Source: Thraustochytrium sp. TN22 (taxonomy: Eukaryota; Sar; Bigyra; Thraustochytrida; Thraustochytriidae). Taken from it: 64,000 bases of DNA. The notes under the pieces are model-generated. The model was not told the DNA's origin. It searched no databases and saw only the letters and a program-made list of their open reading frames with translations. The number at the start of each line of letters is the position of its first letter. The stretch's first letter is position 1. The DNA is taken from contig JABLUY010000169.1 in the NCBI GenBank assembly GCA_013306675.1, positions 1 to 64,000 on the forward strand, in the 5' to 3' direction. Positions 22,629 to 31,787 of the stretch are shown here, one piece after another. Both the position numbers and the translations under genes were made by a program.

Positions 22629-23562
22629 ATGATGGATGAGCTCTTCGGCGTGCGCGAGAAGGTAGGTGGGCGGCGGGCGGCGACGGCGGCGGCTATCGGC
22701 GGCGGGATGGGCCTCGGCGAGCAGCTCAACTGACCGCCCGAGCGACGGACGCCCTGCGACTGATCTTGATTAGGTGGTCATCATCACCGGGGGCGGCGGG
22801 GTGCTGGGCGCCGAGATGGCCCGCGGGCTCGCGAAGCGCGGCGCGCGCGTGACGGTGATTGGACGGGACGAGGAGCCGCTGAAAAGGGTGGCGGAGGAGC
22901 TCAAGGCGCTCAGCGGCGGCTTTGGCAGCGGCATCGTGTGCGACGTGACGAGCAAGGAGGACCTGGAGCGCGTCCGGGACGAGACGCTCGCGAGCCACGG
23001 CCGCATCGACGTGCTGGTGAACGCTGCTGGAGGGAACAAGGCGGAGGCGACGGTGACGCCGGACGGGTCCTTCTTTGACGTGCCCATTGACGCAGTGCGC
23101 GCCGTGATGGACGTGAACTTCGCCGGCACTGTGCTGCCTTGCCTGGTTTTGGGCAAGTCGATCGCGGAGCAGGGTGGCAGCATCATCAACATCTCTTCCA
23201 TGGCGGCCGAAAAGGCCACCATCACGCGCGTCATGGGATACTCGGCCTCCAAGGCAGCGGTGTCGAACTTCACGCACTGGCTGGCCGTAGAGCTGGCCAA
23301 GAAGCACGGCGAGAAGGTACGCGTCAACGCGCTGGCGCCAGGCTTCTTTCTGGGCGAGCAGAACCGCGCGCTGCTCACGAACGATGACGGCTCGCTCACG
23401 GCGCGCGGCCAGGACATCATCAAGGGCACGCCGATGGGCCGCTTCGGCAAGGCGGAGGAGCTGGTCGGCCCGCTCATCTGGCTCTGCTCGGATGCCTCGC
23501 GGTTCGTGACCGGCGCCGTCATCCCGGTTGATGGCGGCTTCTCCGTCTTCTCCGGCGTGTAA
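22629..23562 (+). CDS. Short-chain dehydrogenase/reductase, bacterial D-mannonate oxidoreductase-like; two exons
   Basis: NAD(P)-dependent SDR-family oxidoreductase. Exon 1 is 22629-22661 (MMDELFGVREK) and exon 2 is 22774-23562, joined in phase 0 to give 273 residues. Joining restores the usual start, a short leader followed by the first beta strand VVIITGGGGVLG. Cofactor motif TGGGGVLG, then NAAG, the catalytic Ser in INISSM, the YSASK Tyr/Lys pair and a closing VTGAVIPVDGGF. The C-terminal stretch ending GGFSVFSGV and the PMGRFGKAEEL segment resemble bacterial SDRs annotated as D-mannonate oxidoreductase (uronate catabolism); the substrate is inference. Without exon 1 the frame has no ATG, which supports the intron. 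The next gene is convergent, 91 bp away. Bacterial origin by transfer is plausible, and the intron argues against contamination. Confidence 0.88.
22662..22773 (+). other. Spliceosomal intron of the SDR gene
   Basis: 112 bp, donor GTAGGT, acceptor TTGATTAG, with CTGAT close to the 3' end as a possible branch site. It is phase 0. Splicing restores an ATG-initiated protein. Confidence 0.8.
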
Positions 23563-23653
23563 GCATGATGTGAACAGAGCAACTCAGAATACAACAAACA
23601 CAATGACTACGCAACACAACATGACCACAACACGCTCTCATCGCGCCGCCTCT

Positions 23654-25801
23654 TCACCGATCTCCCTTGGTCTCCTCCTCGGCATCGGTGGTGTCCGCGA
23701 GGTGATCTGTCCGCTTTAACAAGACGCGGGCCTCGACCGAGTTCAGGCGGTCCGCAAAGGCGTGCTGGAGCGCACCGAGCGCCTGGTCTGCACGCAGCTT
23801 GGCAACGCGCGTGCGGTCCGCGTCGGCGCGCAGCTCGTCGTGAGCGGTCTGCAGCTGCCGCAGGCGAGTCTGCAGGCGGCCGCACGCGTGCTCCGCGCGT
23901 AGGCGAGCCTCGTGCTCAGACCTGCACCTAGCGAGCAGGGTGGCTTGTGTCGCGCGCGCTTCGGCGGCCGCCCGCGTGGCCCGCTTCTCCGTCTGCTCCA
24001 CCTTTTCCTGCCATTCGGCTTGCTCACTGCGCGCGAGCCGGAGTTCGGGCCCCAGCGACTGCATGGTGAGCTGCAGGGCTTCGTGCTGTGCCCGCAGGGC
24101 CTCGAGCTCCTGCGTCCTGCTAACGACGGCGGCCTGCATGTCGGCGCGCACCGCGTCGCTGCGCGCCACGGACTGGTCGGCAAGCTGCTCGCGCGTCTCG
24201 AGCTGGCTCTCCAGGCGCGCGAGCTTGCGCTCGCACGCCTCGAGCTTGAGCCTACTGGTCCGCCGCTCCGCCTCGCGCTCCTCGCCGACGCGCTCCAGGT
24301 CGGCGCGAGCCGTGCGCAGCGAGGCCTCGAGCGCGGCACAGCGCTCGACGCTGGCGCTCAGCTTGGACTGCGCGGTCTGTGCCGCAGTTGCCTGCTGCTG
24401 TGCGCGCCGCCGCTCGTCCTCGACGGCGCGCTTGGCTTCGGCGGCGCGCTCCTGCAGGGCGTCAAGAGCGCTCGCGCGCTTGACCAGGTCCGACTCCATG
24501 CGCGTCCGCGCCTTGTCAGCGGCTTGCATGCGCGTTTGCAGGTCCGCGTCGAGCCTGCGCGCGCTCATGGCCTCGCTGTGGCGCGTGGCCTCGAGCGAGC
24601 GCAGTTTGTGCTGCACCTCGCCCAGCTCAGTCTGCAGTGCATCCACGAGCGCATTGTGCGTGTGGAGGGGAATGCTCTCGGATCGGGTACGCTCCATCTC
24701 GGAGAGCAGGTCGCGACGGTCGCCCCGCTGCCGCTGGACACGGTCCTCCACGGTCTTTCTCGCCGCGTCGATGGCGGTCTGCGCCACCTGCCGGTAGCGC
24801 GCCTCGGCCTCGGCCTCGCGCTGCGACACGGTGCGGTGCGCGTCCTGGAACCAGCGCCGCTGCTCGCGGACAAACTTTGTCTCCAGGTCGTGGATCTTTC
24901 GCTCGTACGCCTCCGCGATGAGCTTAGCCGAGGAGTCTTTCTCCATGCCGGAGATGCGCTCCTTGAGGACCGCGGTGCGCTGCCGGAGCGCGACGCGCAC
25001 CTCGGCCTCCTCTGCGAGCTTCCGTTCGAGCTCCTGGATGCGCGCGTCCCGCGTCGCGAGCTGATCGTTGAGCGCCGCCGCCTCGCACTGCTTGCTCTGC
25101 GCCTCGAATTGCGCGGCCTGCACGTCGAGCCGCAGCTGTTCCATTTCCGTGGTCATTCGCGCCTCGGCCGCCTCGTGCGAGCGCACGCTGCGGACCAGGT
25201 CCTTGCACTCCGCGTCGAGGTCCCTTGCTTTGCTCTCGCGCAGGCGAGCCAGCTCGCGCTGCTGGTACGCGGCATCCTGCGCGAGCGCCTTGACCTTGGC
25301 ATCCCGCCCTCGGTTCGCCTCGCGCTCTGCCTTGAGCGCCTGCGCCAGGACAGCGCGGTCGCGCTCGCTCTGCGCGAGCCGCGTCTCTGCCTCGCGCAGG
25401 CGCGCCGCCACACGCCGGCTTCGCTCGCCGCGCGCCCGCGTAGCGGCCTCCAGCTCCTCGGACGCCTGTGCGAGCTCCTCGCTCAGCACGGCGCCCACGT
25501 CCTCCAAGTCCGCGACCACGAGCACCTCCGAGTCCGAAGCGCACCGAGGGCCGCTTCCCCGGGCGCAGAGGCCCCGGCTGCCGCGCATGGGTGGGCCGGC
25601 CGACAGCCCCACCGCGTGTTTTGGGTCCTCCGCCCCGGCCGGCAGCGACCGCGCTGCGGCCGCGCCGCACGCCGCTTTGATTGATCGATCGTCAAGCCCG
25701 ACCGCCACGCGACGATCCGTTGAGTGTCGCCGCGCTTTTTCACCACTGCCAACCTGAGAACGAGTCGATGCCTGACAGCAGCCTGAGTCAGAATCGACCA
25801 T
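23654..25801 (-). CDS. Long coiled-coil protein, function unknown
   Basis: From about residue 85 to near the C-terminus the protein is a continuous charged heptad pattern rich in Ala, Arg, Glu, Leu and Gln (for example DLEDVGAVLSEELAQASEEL). This is typical of an extended coiled coil of centrosomal, cytoskeletal or tethering type. There is no catalytic domain, TM segment or signal peptide. The start is ambiguous: ATG 25801 gives 715 residues with a nondescript Ala/Arg-rich leader, while ATG 25588 (MRGSRG) gives 644 and starts just before the helical region. The frame stays open upstream into the Rab gene on the other strand, which is a GC artefact. Convergent with the SDR gene and divergent from the Rab, whose ATG is only 78 bp from the longer start. 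Confidence 0.8.
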   Translation of the reverse strand: MVDSDSGCCQASTRSQVGSGEKARRHSTDRRVAVGLDDRSIKAACGAAAARSLPAGAEDPKHAVGLSAGPPMRGSRGLCARGSGPRCASDSEVLVVADLEDVGAVLSEELAQASEELEAATRARGERSRRVAARLREAETRLAQSERDRAVLAQALKAEREANRGRDAKVKALAQDAAYQQRELARLRESKARDLDAECKDLVRSVRSHEAAEARMTTEMEQLRLDVQAAQFEAQSKQCEAAALNDQLATRDARIQELERKLAEEAEVRVALRQRTAVLKERISGMEKDSSAKLIAEAYERKIHDLETKFVREQRRWFQDAHRTVSQREAEAEARYRQVAQTAIDAARKTVEDRVQRQRGDRRDLLSEMERTRSESIPLHTHNALVDALQTELGEVQHKLRSLEATRHSEAMSARRLDADLQTRMQAADKARTRMESDLVKRASALDALQERAAEAKRAVEDERRRAQQQATAAQTAQSKLSASVERCAALEASLRTARADLERVGEEREAERRTSRLKLEACERKLARLESQLETREQLADQSVARSDAVRADMQAAVVSRTQELEALRAQHEALQLTMQSLGPELRLARSEQAEWQEKVEQTEKRATRAAAEARATQATLLARCRSEHEARLRAEHACGRLQTRLRQLQTAHDELRADADRTRVAKLRADQALGALQHAFADRLNSVEARVLLKRTDHLADTTDAEEETKGDR

Positions 25802-25878
25802 GAATCGCCAATGCGCCGGCAGGCACGGTTGGCGCGCGACCGCCAATCTCTCATTGCCGCCCCGTACGGCGTCGAGCC

Positions 25879-26734
25879 ATGACGCTCGCGCCCGGTTCGA
25901 TGAAGCAGCGGCTGAGCGCGCGGCTCTCCGGGCGCGGCCTGGCGGAGTCCGCGGCGCGCGACGGCGTGGATGTGGCCAAGGTGGTGCTGCTCGGCGACGC
26001 GGGCGTCGGCAAGACCAGCCTCGTGCTGCGGCTGTGCCATGACGTCTTTCAGGAGGACTCTGTGTCGACACTCGGTACGTGGACTCTGAGCGGACGAGAG
26101 AGCATGCAGGAAGCGTGTAGCAGTAAGACTGACACTGGAAAGGCAATATCCGCAGGCGTCGCCTTCTCGAACAAGGTCGTGCAGCGCGAAGACGGGTCCG
26201 CCATTAAGTTCCAGGTCTGGGACACGGCGGGTCAGGAGCAATATCACAGCCTTGCAAGTCTGTACGTTCACCTTCTCGTTGAGCGTGCACATGGCAAACA
26301 AGCGGCTCGCACGGTGCTAACAAGGACAGCGCAGGTACTATCGCGGGGCGCACACGGCAGTAGTGGTCTTTGACGTGACGCGCAAAGACACCTTCAGGAG
26401 CTTGCGGACCTGGGTGCATGAGCTCTCGGAGCTCGGGCCCGCGAACGTGGTGATCGTCGTCGCCGCCAACAAGGCGGACCTGAGCGGGAAGCGCACTGTG
26501 CCCGAGGCGCACGCGCGGGCGTACGCTGAGAGCCGTGGCGCGCTGTACTTTGAGACGAGCGCCAAGACCAACACCAACGTAGCGGCGCTCTTTGAGGCAA
26601 TCTCGCAGAAGCTGCACGCAAAGGGAGGCCTCCAACTGACGTCACATCATCTAGGTGTGGACCTGGGCGCGCGCGACGCAGAGCTCGTGCAGGCGCACCA
26701 CGGTCTGAAGCGAGGTCCGTGCTGCAACGACTGA
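25879..26734 (+). CDS. Rab-family small GTPase, Rab5-like; three exons
   Basis: Membrane-traffic GTPase. Exons 25879-26074, 26156-26261 and 26335-26734 join to 702 nt, 233 residues. Motifs: P-loop GDAGVGKTS, switch I segment STLGVAF formed across the first junction, WDTAGQEQYHSL, then YYRGAHTAVVVFDVT across the second junction, NKADLSGKR (G4) and ETSAKTNTNV (G5). The C-terminal CC pair (GPCCND) fits double geranylgeranylation. The order and wording (QEQYHSL, YYRGA, ETSAKT) are closest to the Rab5/21/22 endosomal group. The N-terminus is longer than usual: ATG 25900 (MKQRL) is an alternative start giving 226 residues. The next gene, the OMS1-like methyltransferase, is convergent. Confidence 0.93.
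26075..26155 (+). other. Rab intron 1
   Basis: 81 bp, GTACGT...CCGCAG, phase 1. The length is a multiple of three and there is no in-frame stop, so an unspliced transcript would add 27 residues in switch I without breaking the frame. Confidence 0.9.
26262..26334 (+). other. Rab intron 2
   Basis: 73 bp, donor GTACGT, acceptor GCGCAG, with a consensus branch site CTAAC (in GTGCTAACAAGG) about 15 bases before the acceptor. Splicing creates the conserved YYRGA of the Rab fold. Confidence 0.9.
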
Positions 26735-26890
26735 GCAGGAAGGGAGACAAAAGGCAGCGGGGCCACACATCGAGTAAATCACAGGTGCGCGCATCTACGA
26801 GGCAGACTCAGGCTCGGCGACGCACACACACAAACGCACATCAACACACGCAGAGGCAAGCACACTTAGAGCGAGCGCGAGGTTCAGGTC

Positions 26891-27778
26891 TCATCCTTCT
26901 GACGGCGGGCGGTCGGATGTGTCAGCTTCATCCTCCTTTCGCAGAATGTACTCATAGGTGGTGCCAAAGTGGTGGTGGCGCTCCTGCACGATGACGAGGC
27001 CAGGTGTGGCATCGACGAGCGCGGAGATGTCGCGATTCCATTCGCAGCCCCAGTCCTTGACGTGGGCGCCGGCGCGGTAGTCGAGGTAGCGGTTGAGCAG
27101 CGAGTAGCCCCAGTGCGAGCGGCCGTGCTCGAGCAGGCGGATGTCGCCATCCGGCTTGCAGACGCGGCGCATCTCGCCGAGCGCGGCCTTGGGGTCCGGC
27201 ATGGAGCAGAGACCGAAGGTGTCAACGACGTGCGCGAAGTGGTTATCCGGGAAGGGCAACTCCTGCGCGCTGGCCACGCCGACGCGCACAGAGACGCCGT
27301 CCACGTCAACGGCCTTTTCCTTGGCGCGGTCGAGCATCTTCGCGCTGGTGTCGACCAGGGTGACCTGCGCGCCCTTGGGGTAGTACTCGAGGTTGCGGCC
27401 CGTGCCAGCGGCGACCTCGAGCACGCGGCCCTGCACGCCCTCGAGCAGGCGCCTGCGCATGCCGAGGATGCCGGCCATGCGCTCGGACGTGCCGATGCGC
27501 TTGTCGTATCCCTCCGCCAGGCCGTCGAAGGCGCCGCAGCCCCCTGCGGCGCCCGCGTCGCCCTCCTTGGCCGTGAGCGACTGGTACGCGGCCATGCCGG
27601 CCAGCGTGCCGCAGCCGTACAGCACCACGCCCAGCACCACGTGGCGCGGCCGCACGGACGCCACGACCCGCTCCATGCTGCCGCACCACCGCGCCCGCGA
27701 GACGCGCGACGCGCGGCCCGAGCAAGCAGACGCCGCGGGAGCGGATGCTGGATTGCCGAGGGCAGGGCGGGCAGGCAT
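26891..27778 (-). CDS. Class I SAM-dependent methyltransferase, OMS1/METTL7-like, probably mitochondrial
   Basis: Methyltransferase with the SAM motif I VLEVAAGTGRNLEYY, an acidic post-I segment (VTLVDTSAKML) and the motif HVVDTFGLCSM. The later WGCEWNRDI and LLEHGRS segments are typical of the yeast OMS1/METTL7 group. ATG 27778 gives 295 residues. The first ~38 are Arg/Ala/Ser-rich with no acidic residue, as in a mitochondrial presequence, and are followed by a hydrophobic segment (HVVLGVVLYGCGTLAGMAA) that could be a membrane anchor. ATG 27676 (MERVV) would drop the presequence. Yeast OMS1 is an inner-membrane protein; the substrate of this protein is unknown. Divergent from HOP and convergent with the Rab. 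Confidence 0.88.
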   Translation of the reverse strand: MPARPALGNPASAPAASACSGRASRVSRARWCGSMERVVASVRPRHVVLGVVLYGCGTLAGMAAYQSLTAKEGDAGAAGGCGAFDGLAEGYDKRIGTSERMAGILGMRRRLLEGVQGRVLEVAAGTGRNLEYYPKGAQVTLVDTSAKMLDRAKEKAVDVDGVSVRVGVASAQELPFPDNHFAHVVDTFGLCSMPDPKAALGEMRRVCKPDGDIRLLEHGRSHWGYSLLNRYLDYRAGAHVKDWGCEWNRDISALVDATPGLVIVQERHHHFGTTYEYILRKEDEADTSDRPPSEG

Positions 27779-28010
27779 GACTCGGATCCGAGGCAGGCTT
27801 CGCGATCATCTCGACTCGCCTCGGTCAACGGCGGCGGCGGAGAGCAAAGCCGCAAGCAGCGCAGGGGCGGCCGGGTCTCTCTCTGCGAGCGTGCGTGCGC
27901 GCGCGGGTGCGTGCGGCGAAGGGGTGAGCGGCGAAGGGGCCGCGGCGCGGCGCGGCGCGGCGCAGCGCGGCGCAGCGCAGCACAGCCAGCACAAGGCAGG
28001 GCAGGAGAGG
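27677..28010. promoter_or_regulatory. Short divergent promoter region between the methyltransferase and HOP
   Basis: At most 334 bp (232 bp if the longer methyltransferase start is used) separate two head-to-head genes. It carries GCGCG/GCGCA pentamer units near 27941-27981, right before the HOP ATG. No TATA-like box is evident. Confidence 0.5.
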
Positions 28011-29735
28011 ATGGCGAGCGTGGACAAGGCGGCCGCGGCGGAGGAGGCCAAGGGGCGCGGCAACGAGGCGCTCAAGGCGAAGGACTTCGACAAGGCGATT
28101 GAGTGGTACACGGAGGCGATCAAGCTGGTGAAGAACCACGTGTACTTTTCGAACCGGTCGGCCGCGTACCTGTCCAAGGGGTTCGCGGAGACGGCGCTCA
28201 AGGACGCGGAGGAGTGCATCGCGCTCAAGCCGGACTGGGGCAAGGGATACGTGCGCAAGGGCGCGGCGCTGCATAACCTGCACAAGTATGACGAGTCCAT
28301 CCAGGCGTACGAGAAGGGCCTCGAGGTGGAGCCCGGGCTGGCCGCGCTGCAGTCGGGCCTGGACGCGGTCAAGGAGGCCAAGGAGCAGGCGTCTGCCAAC
28401 CCGCTGGGCGGCCTCTTCCCGCCCGACATGATGGACCGCATCAAGGCGTCGCCCAAGCTGAGCAAGTATCTCGAGGACCCGACCTTCGAGCAGCTGCTCA
28501 AGATGATTCAGAGCAACCCGCAGATGCTGCAAATCGCGGCGCAGGACCCGCGCATCCAGGAGGTGTTTAGCGAGATCCTCGGCATTCGGTTCCAGACGCA
28601 GGAGGAAGACCCGGAGGCGCGCAAGCAGGCCGAGGAGGCGGCGCGCGAGCGCGAGCGCAAGCGCAAGGAGGAGGAGGAGGCCGAGGCCAAGCGCAAGGCC
28701 GAGGAAGAGGAGCGCATCCGGCGCGAGAACGAGACGCCCGAGGAGCGCGAGAAGCGCGAGAAGAAGGAGCAGGCCGAGGGCATCAAGAACGAGGGCAACG
28801 AACTGTACAAGCGCAAGGAGTTCGACGCCGCCATGGCCAAGTACGAGGAGGCGCGCGCGCTCGACCCGGAGAACATGCTGCTGCTGCTCAACATCGCGTC
28901 CATCAAGCTGGAGCAGGGCGACCTGGAGGCCTGCCTTGCGTCCTGCGACGAGGCCATCTCCGTCGGCCGCTCCGTGTACGCGCCGTACGAGCAGATCGCC
29001 AAGGCCTATGAGCGCAAGGGCAACGCTTATGCCAAGCACAAGCAGTGGGCCAAGGCCATCGAGGAGTACAAAAAGGGCCAGCTCGAGTCGAGTAACCCGG
29101 CCGTGGCCAACAAGCTCAAGATCGCTGAGCGCAAGCTCAAGGAGGAGGAGGCCAGCGCTTACCTTGACGCCGACAAGGCGGCCGCCGCCAAGGAGGAGGG
29201 CAACGCGCTCTTCAAGGAAGGCAAGTTCCCGGCCGCCATTGAGAAGTACTCGGAGGCCATCCGCCGCGACCCGGGCTGCGCCGTGTACTACGGCAACCGC
29301 GCCACTGCCTTCATGAAGGTCTTTGACTTTGGCCGCGCCATGGACGACTGCAACAAGGCGCTTGATATCGACCCCAAGTACGTCAAGTGCATCGCCAAGC
29401 GTGGCAACATCCAGATTTTCCTCAAGGAGTACCACAAGGCGCTCAAGACCTTTCAAAAGGGCCTCGAGGTCGACCCCACCAACGCCGAGTGCATCAACGG
29501 CCTGCAGCGCACGCAGGCCGCCATTCGCAGCTCCTCCGTTACTGATGACAAGGAGCGCGCCGCGCGCGCCATGGAGGACCCTGAGATCCGCAACATTCTC
29601 AACGACCCGGTCATTCGCAGTGTCCTCGATGAGATGAGCACCAATCCGAGTGCTTCCGCCAAGCACATGGCCAACCCGGGCGTCCGGGAGAAGATCGAGA
29701 CTCTCATCGCCGCTGGTATCCTCAAGACCGGGTGA
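28011..29735 (+). CDS. STI1: Hsp70-Hsp90 organising protein (HOP/STI1)
   Basis: Co-chaperone that bridges Hsp70 and Hsp90 through TPR pockets, cytosolic. 574 residues, normal for the family (yeast Sti1 is 589). Order: TPR1 (~5-110: GNEALKAKDFDKAIEWYTEAI, FSNRSAAYL), DP1 (~135-185, PKLSKYLEDPTFEQLLKMI), a charged linker (~200-260, EEEEAEAKRK), TPR2A (~260-370), TPR2B (~385-495) and DP2 at the C-terminus (DPEIRNILNDPVIRSVLDEMS). The start is ATG 28011 (MASVDKAAAAEEAKG); the frame is open further upstream but is low-complexity there. The highly regular codon use (GC at third positions) suggests high expression. Confidence 0.97.
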   Translation: MASVDKAAAAEEAKGRGNEALKAKDFDKAIEWYTEAIKLVKNHVYFSNRSAAYLSKGFAETALKDAEECIALKPDWGKGYVRKGAALHNLHKYDESIQAYEKGLEVEPGLAALQSGLDAVKEAKEQASANPLGGLFPPDMMDRIKASPKLSKYLEDPTFEQLLKMIQSNPQMLQIAAQDPRIQEVFSEILGIRFQTQEEDPEARKQAEEAARERERKRKEEEEAEAKRKAEEEERIRRENETPEEREKREKKEQAEGIKNEGNELYKRKEFDAAMAKYEEARALDPENMLLLLNIASIKLEQGDLEACLASCDEAISVGRSVYAPYEQIAKAYERKGNAYAKHKQWAKAIEEYKKGQLESSNPAVANKLKIAERKLKEEEASAYLDADKAAAAKEEGNALFKEGKFPAAIEKYSEAIRRDPGCAVYYGNRATAFMKVFDFGRAMDDCNKALDIDPKYVKCIAKRGNIQIFLKEYHKALKTFQKGLEVDPTNAECINGLQRTQAAIRSSSVTDDKERAARAMEDPEIRNILNDPVIRSVLDEMSTNPSASAKHMANPGVREKIETLIAAGILKTG

Positions 29736-30055
29736 TGCCGTAGGTGAGCGATCGATTGATCAACCAACCAGCCGACCGACCAAGCAACCAACCGGCCGGT
29801 ACATGTGAAGTAGGGGAGCGAGAGAGATCTGAATGAATAGCCTTTCTCCCTGGCTGCTCCGCTTCGCTTCTCCTCTAGCGAGAGAGAGAGAGAGAGAGTA
29901 CTATCATCCGAAAACTCGACCTGATTGACCTCTTTTGATTGCGACCTGACTTGGACGAGCTCTTGCCTCTTGCATTTTGCCTTTTGCCTCTTACCTCCAA
30001 GGAAGAGCGCAAGCGGAGCAGGGACACTTGCCAAGTGTCTCAACGGCAACTAGCC
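29736..30055. other. Intergenic region, HOP 3' UTR and TTL-like gene leader
   Basis: 320 bp with lower GC than the genes. Contains CCAACCAACC-like repeats near 29760-29790 and a GA dinucleotide run at 29879-29899. No coding frame. Confidence 0.5.
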
Positions 30056-31471
30056 ATGGCAGCCATACTTGGAATGGCGCGGGAGCCTAGCGCAAGAGTA
30101 CTTGCTCGCTCGCTCGCTCGCTCGCTCGCTCGCTTGGCACTCGACATGCAGCCACGCAAGCGAGATACCAGTGGCGCCGTGCCGCTGCGGAGGCGGCGCT
30201 ACGCGGTGGCGAACGGCAATAGCGCGGACCTCATTCGCAAGCAGTTCCGATTGCGCGCAGGATGGTCACCGCACGTCCCGCCGCCCGGCAAGGACGCTGC
30301 AACACCACGCGAGCGCCAGCAGGACGTGCTCGCGCACGCTGACTTCGTCTGGTGCCAGTACAGGTCGTCACTGGGCGACCTGAGCGACGCCGCCGGCGAC
30401 CGTGCGTCCGCACAGGGCAAGGACCCGGGTACTCACTGTCAGGGCACGACACGGCGCAAGCGCAGGCGCGCCGGTCCTCCCGTTGCCAACCACTTCGACG
30501 CGAACCGCGTGCTCGTGAGCAAGAGCGGGCTACGCGAGACGCTCGCCACGCGGGCCGAGACGGCCGACTTTGCGCCGCGAGCCGTCACGCTTGCCGCGGA
30601 CGCGGAGGCCATCACGGCGTGGCGTGACCAGGCGCAGGATGACGACAAGCTGTACATTGCCAAGCCGGGGAGCGGCACGAACCGAGGCCAGGGCATTTTC
30701 ATGGCACGCTCGCGGCACGAGGTGGCTCAACAGCTCGTCAAGCGCCTCGAGACCGCGCCTCGCAGGCGCGCATGGGTCGTACAAGAGTACATCGAGCGGC
30801 CGCTGCTGGTGTGTGGCCGCAAGTTTGACATTCGCTGTTTCGCTCTCCTGGTCTTGAACAACGCTCCGGGACCCGGGGCCGACGAGGACGCCGCGGCGCA
30901 GCGCCGAACAGATGATTCAGGTTTTCGCCTCTACCTGCACGAGCAGGCCTACGTGCGTACCTCCAGCCGCCCGTACTCGCTGGACGACATGAATGACCGC
31001 TTCGTGCACCTCACCAACGACGCCGTGCAGAGCAAGGCGGCGGACTATGGCGCTGCGGAGGCGGCGAACAAGCTCAGCCTGAACCAGCTGGCCGAGGCCC
31101 TCGACGAGGCCGAAGGCGAAGGCGCCGGCGCGCAGGTGAACGAGCTCTTCTGGCCGCAGGTCCGCACGATCTGCAGCGAGACCTTTCGCAGCGCCGTCCC
31201 GCACATTCAGCCCTCGGGCCACGGCCGTTGCTTCGAGCTCTTCGGGCTGGACTTTATGATCACCGACGCGGACAGCGCAGCGGAGCGACGCGTGCAGCTC
31301 ATCGAAGTCAACGAGAACCCGTGCCTAGAGCGCGTCTGCCCGCTGCTTGCGAGTCTCATCCCCAAGGTCATCGACGACGTCTTTGACATCGTCCTGGACA
31401 AGACCTTTTTTCCAGCCGTCGGCGGGAAGCACGCGCCGGCAGGTCTCGGCGGCTTCGAGCGCCTCTGGTGA
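30056..31471 (+). CDS. Tubulin-tyrosine-ligase-like (TTL/TTLL) ATP-grasp protein
   Basis: ATP-grasp ligase of the TTL superfamily, whose members add amino acids to tubulin or other proteins. Family motifs visible: YIAKPGSGTNRGQGIF, WVVQEYIERPLL, GRKFDIRCFALL, RFVHLTNDAVQ and the metal-binding VQLIEVNENPCLE. Together they make a full catalytic core (residues ~155-455 of 471). ATG 30056 is the first in frame, but residues ~14-26 (ARSLARSLAR) come from a GCTC tetramer run at 30101-30133 that may be UTR; ATG 30146 (MQPRKRD) is an equally good start giving 441 residues. Which residue it adds, and to what, cannot be told. The next gene is in the same direction. Confidence 0.9.
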   Translation: MAAILGMAREPSARVLARSLARSLARLALDMQPRKRDTSGAVPLRRRRYAVANGNSADLIRKQFRLRAGWSPHVPPPGKDAATPRERQQDVLAHADFVWCQYRSSLGDLSDAAGDRASAQGKDPGTHCQGTTRRKRRRAGPPVANHFDANRVLVSKSGLRETLATRAETADFAPRAVTLAADAEAITAWRDQAQDDDKLYIAKPGSGTNRGQGIFMARSRHEVAQQLVKRLETAPRRRAWVVQEYIERPLLVCGRKFDIRCFALLVLNNAPGPGADEDAAAQRRTDDSGFRLYLHEQAYVRTSSRPYSLDDMNDRFVHLTNDAVQSKAADYGAAEAANKLSLNQLAEALDEAEGEGAGAQVNELFWPQVRTICSETFRSAVPHIQPSGHGRCFELFGLDFMITDADSAAERRVQLIEVNENPCLERVCPLLASLIPKVIDDVFDIVLDKTFFPAVGGKHAPAGLGGFERLW

Positions 31472-31787
31472 GGGGGGGCGATGCTCCTCTGTTGACCTAG
31501 CCTTTGATTGGCCATGATTGTTACGGTGGCTGCAGGCACCTCCCCGTGATCTTTGATCTTTGACCTTGACGGTGAACACACACAAGTATTTGGAGCCGCC
31601 TGCCCGTGGCCTGCCATACCGCCTTGCCCAGCTGCGCTCGCCCTGCGCCGCGCGCGCGCGGGCGGCGTCGGGCGGCGGGCCGAACGCGGTTGCGGCGTGC
31701 AGCACGCGCCCGCGTAGGCACGCGGCGCCGCAGCGAAGGCTGTGCGGGGCAGGCCGGCAGGCAACTGAATGGAAATTAGATAAGAAG
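31472..31787. other. Intergenic region before the piggyBac-derived gene
   Basis: 316 bp. It contains a GC-rich stretch (31620-31740) and a G-run after the TTL stop. The frame of the next gene is open upstream but has no good ATG before 31788. No terminal inverted repeat or TTAA target is obvious. Confidence 0.45.
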
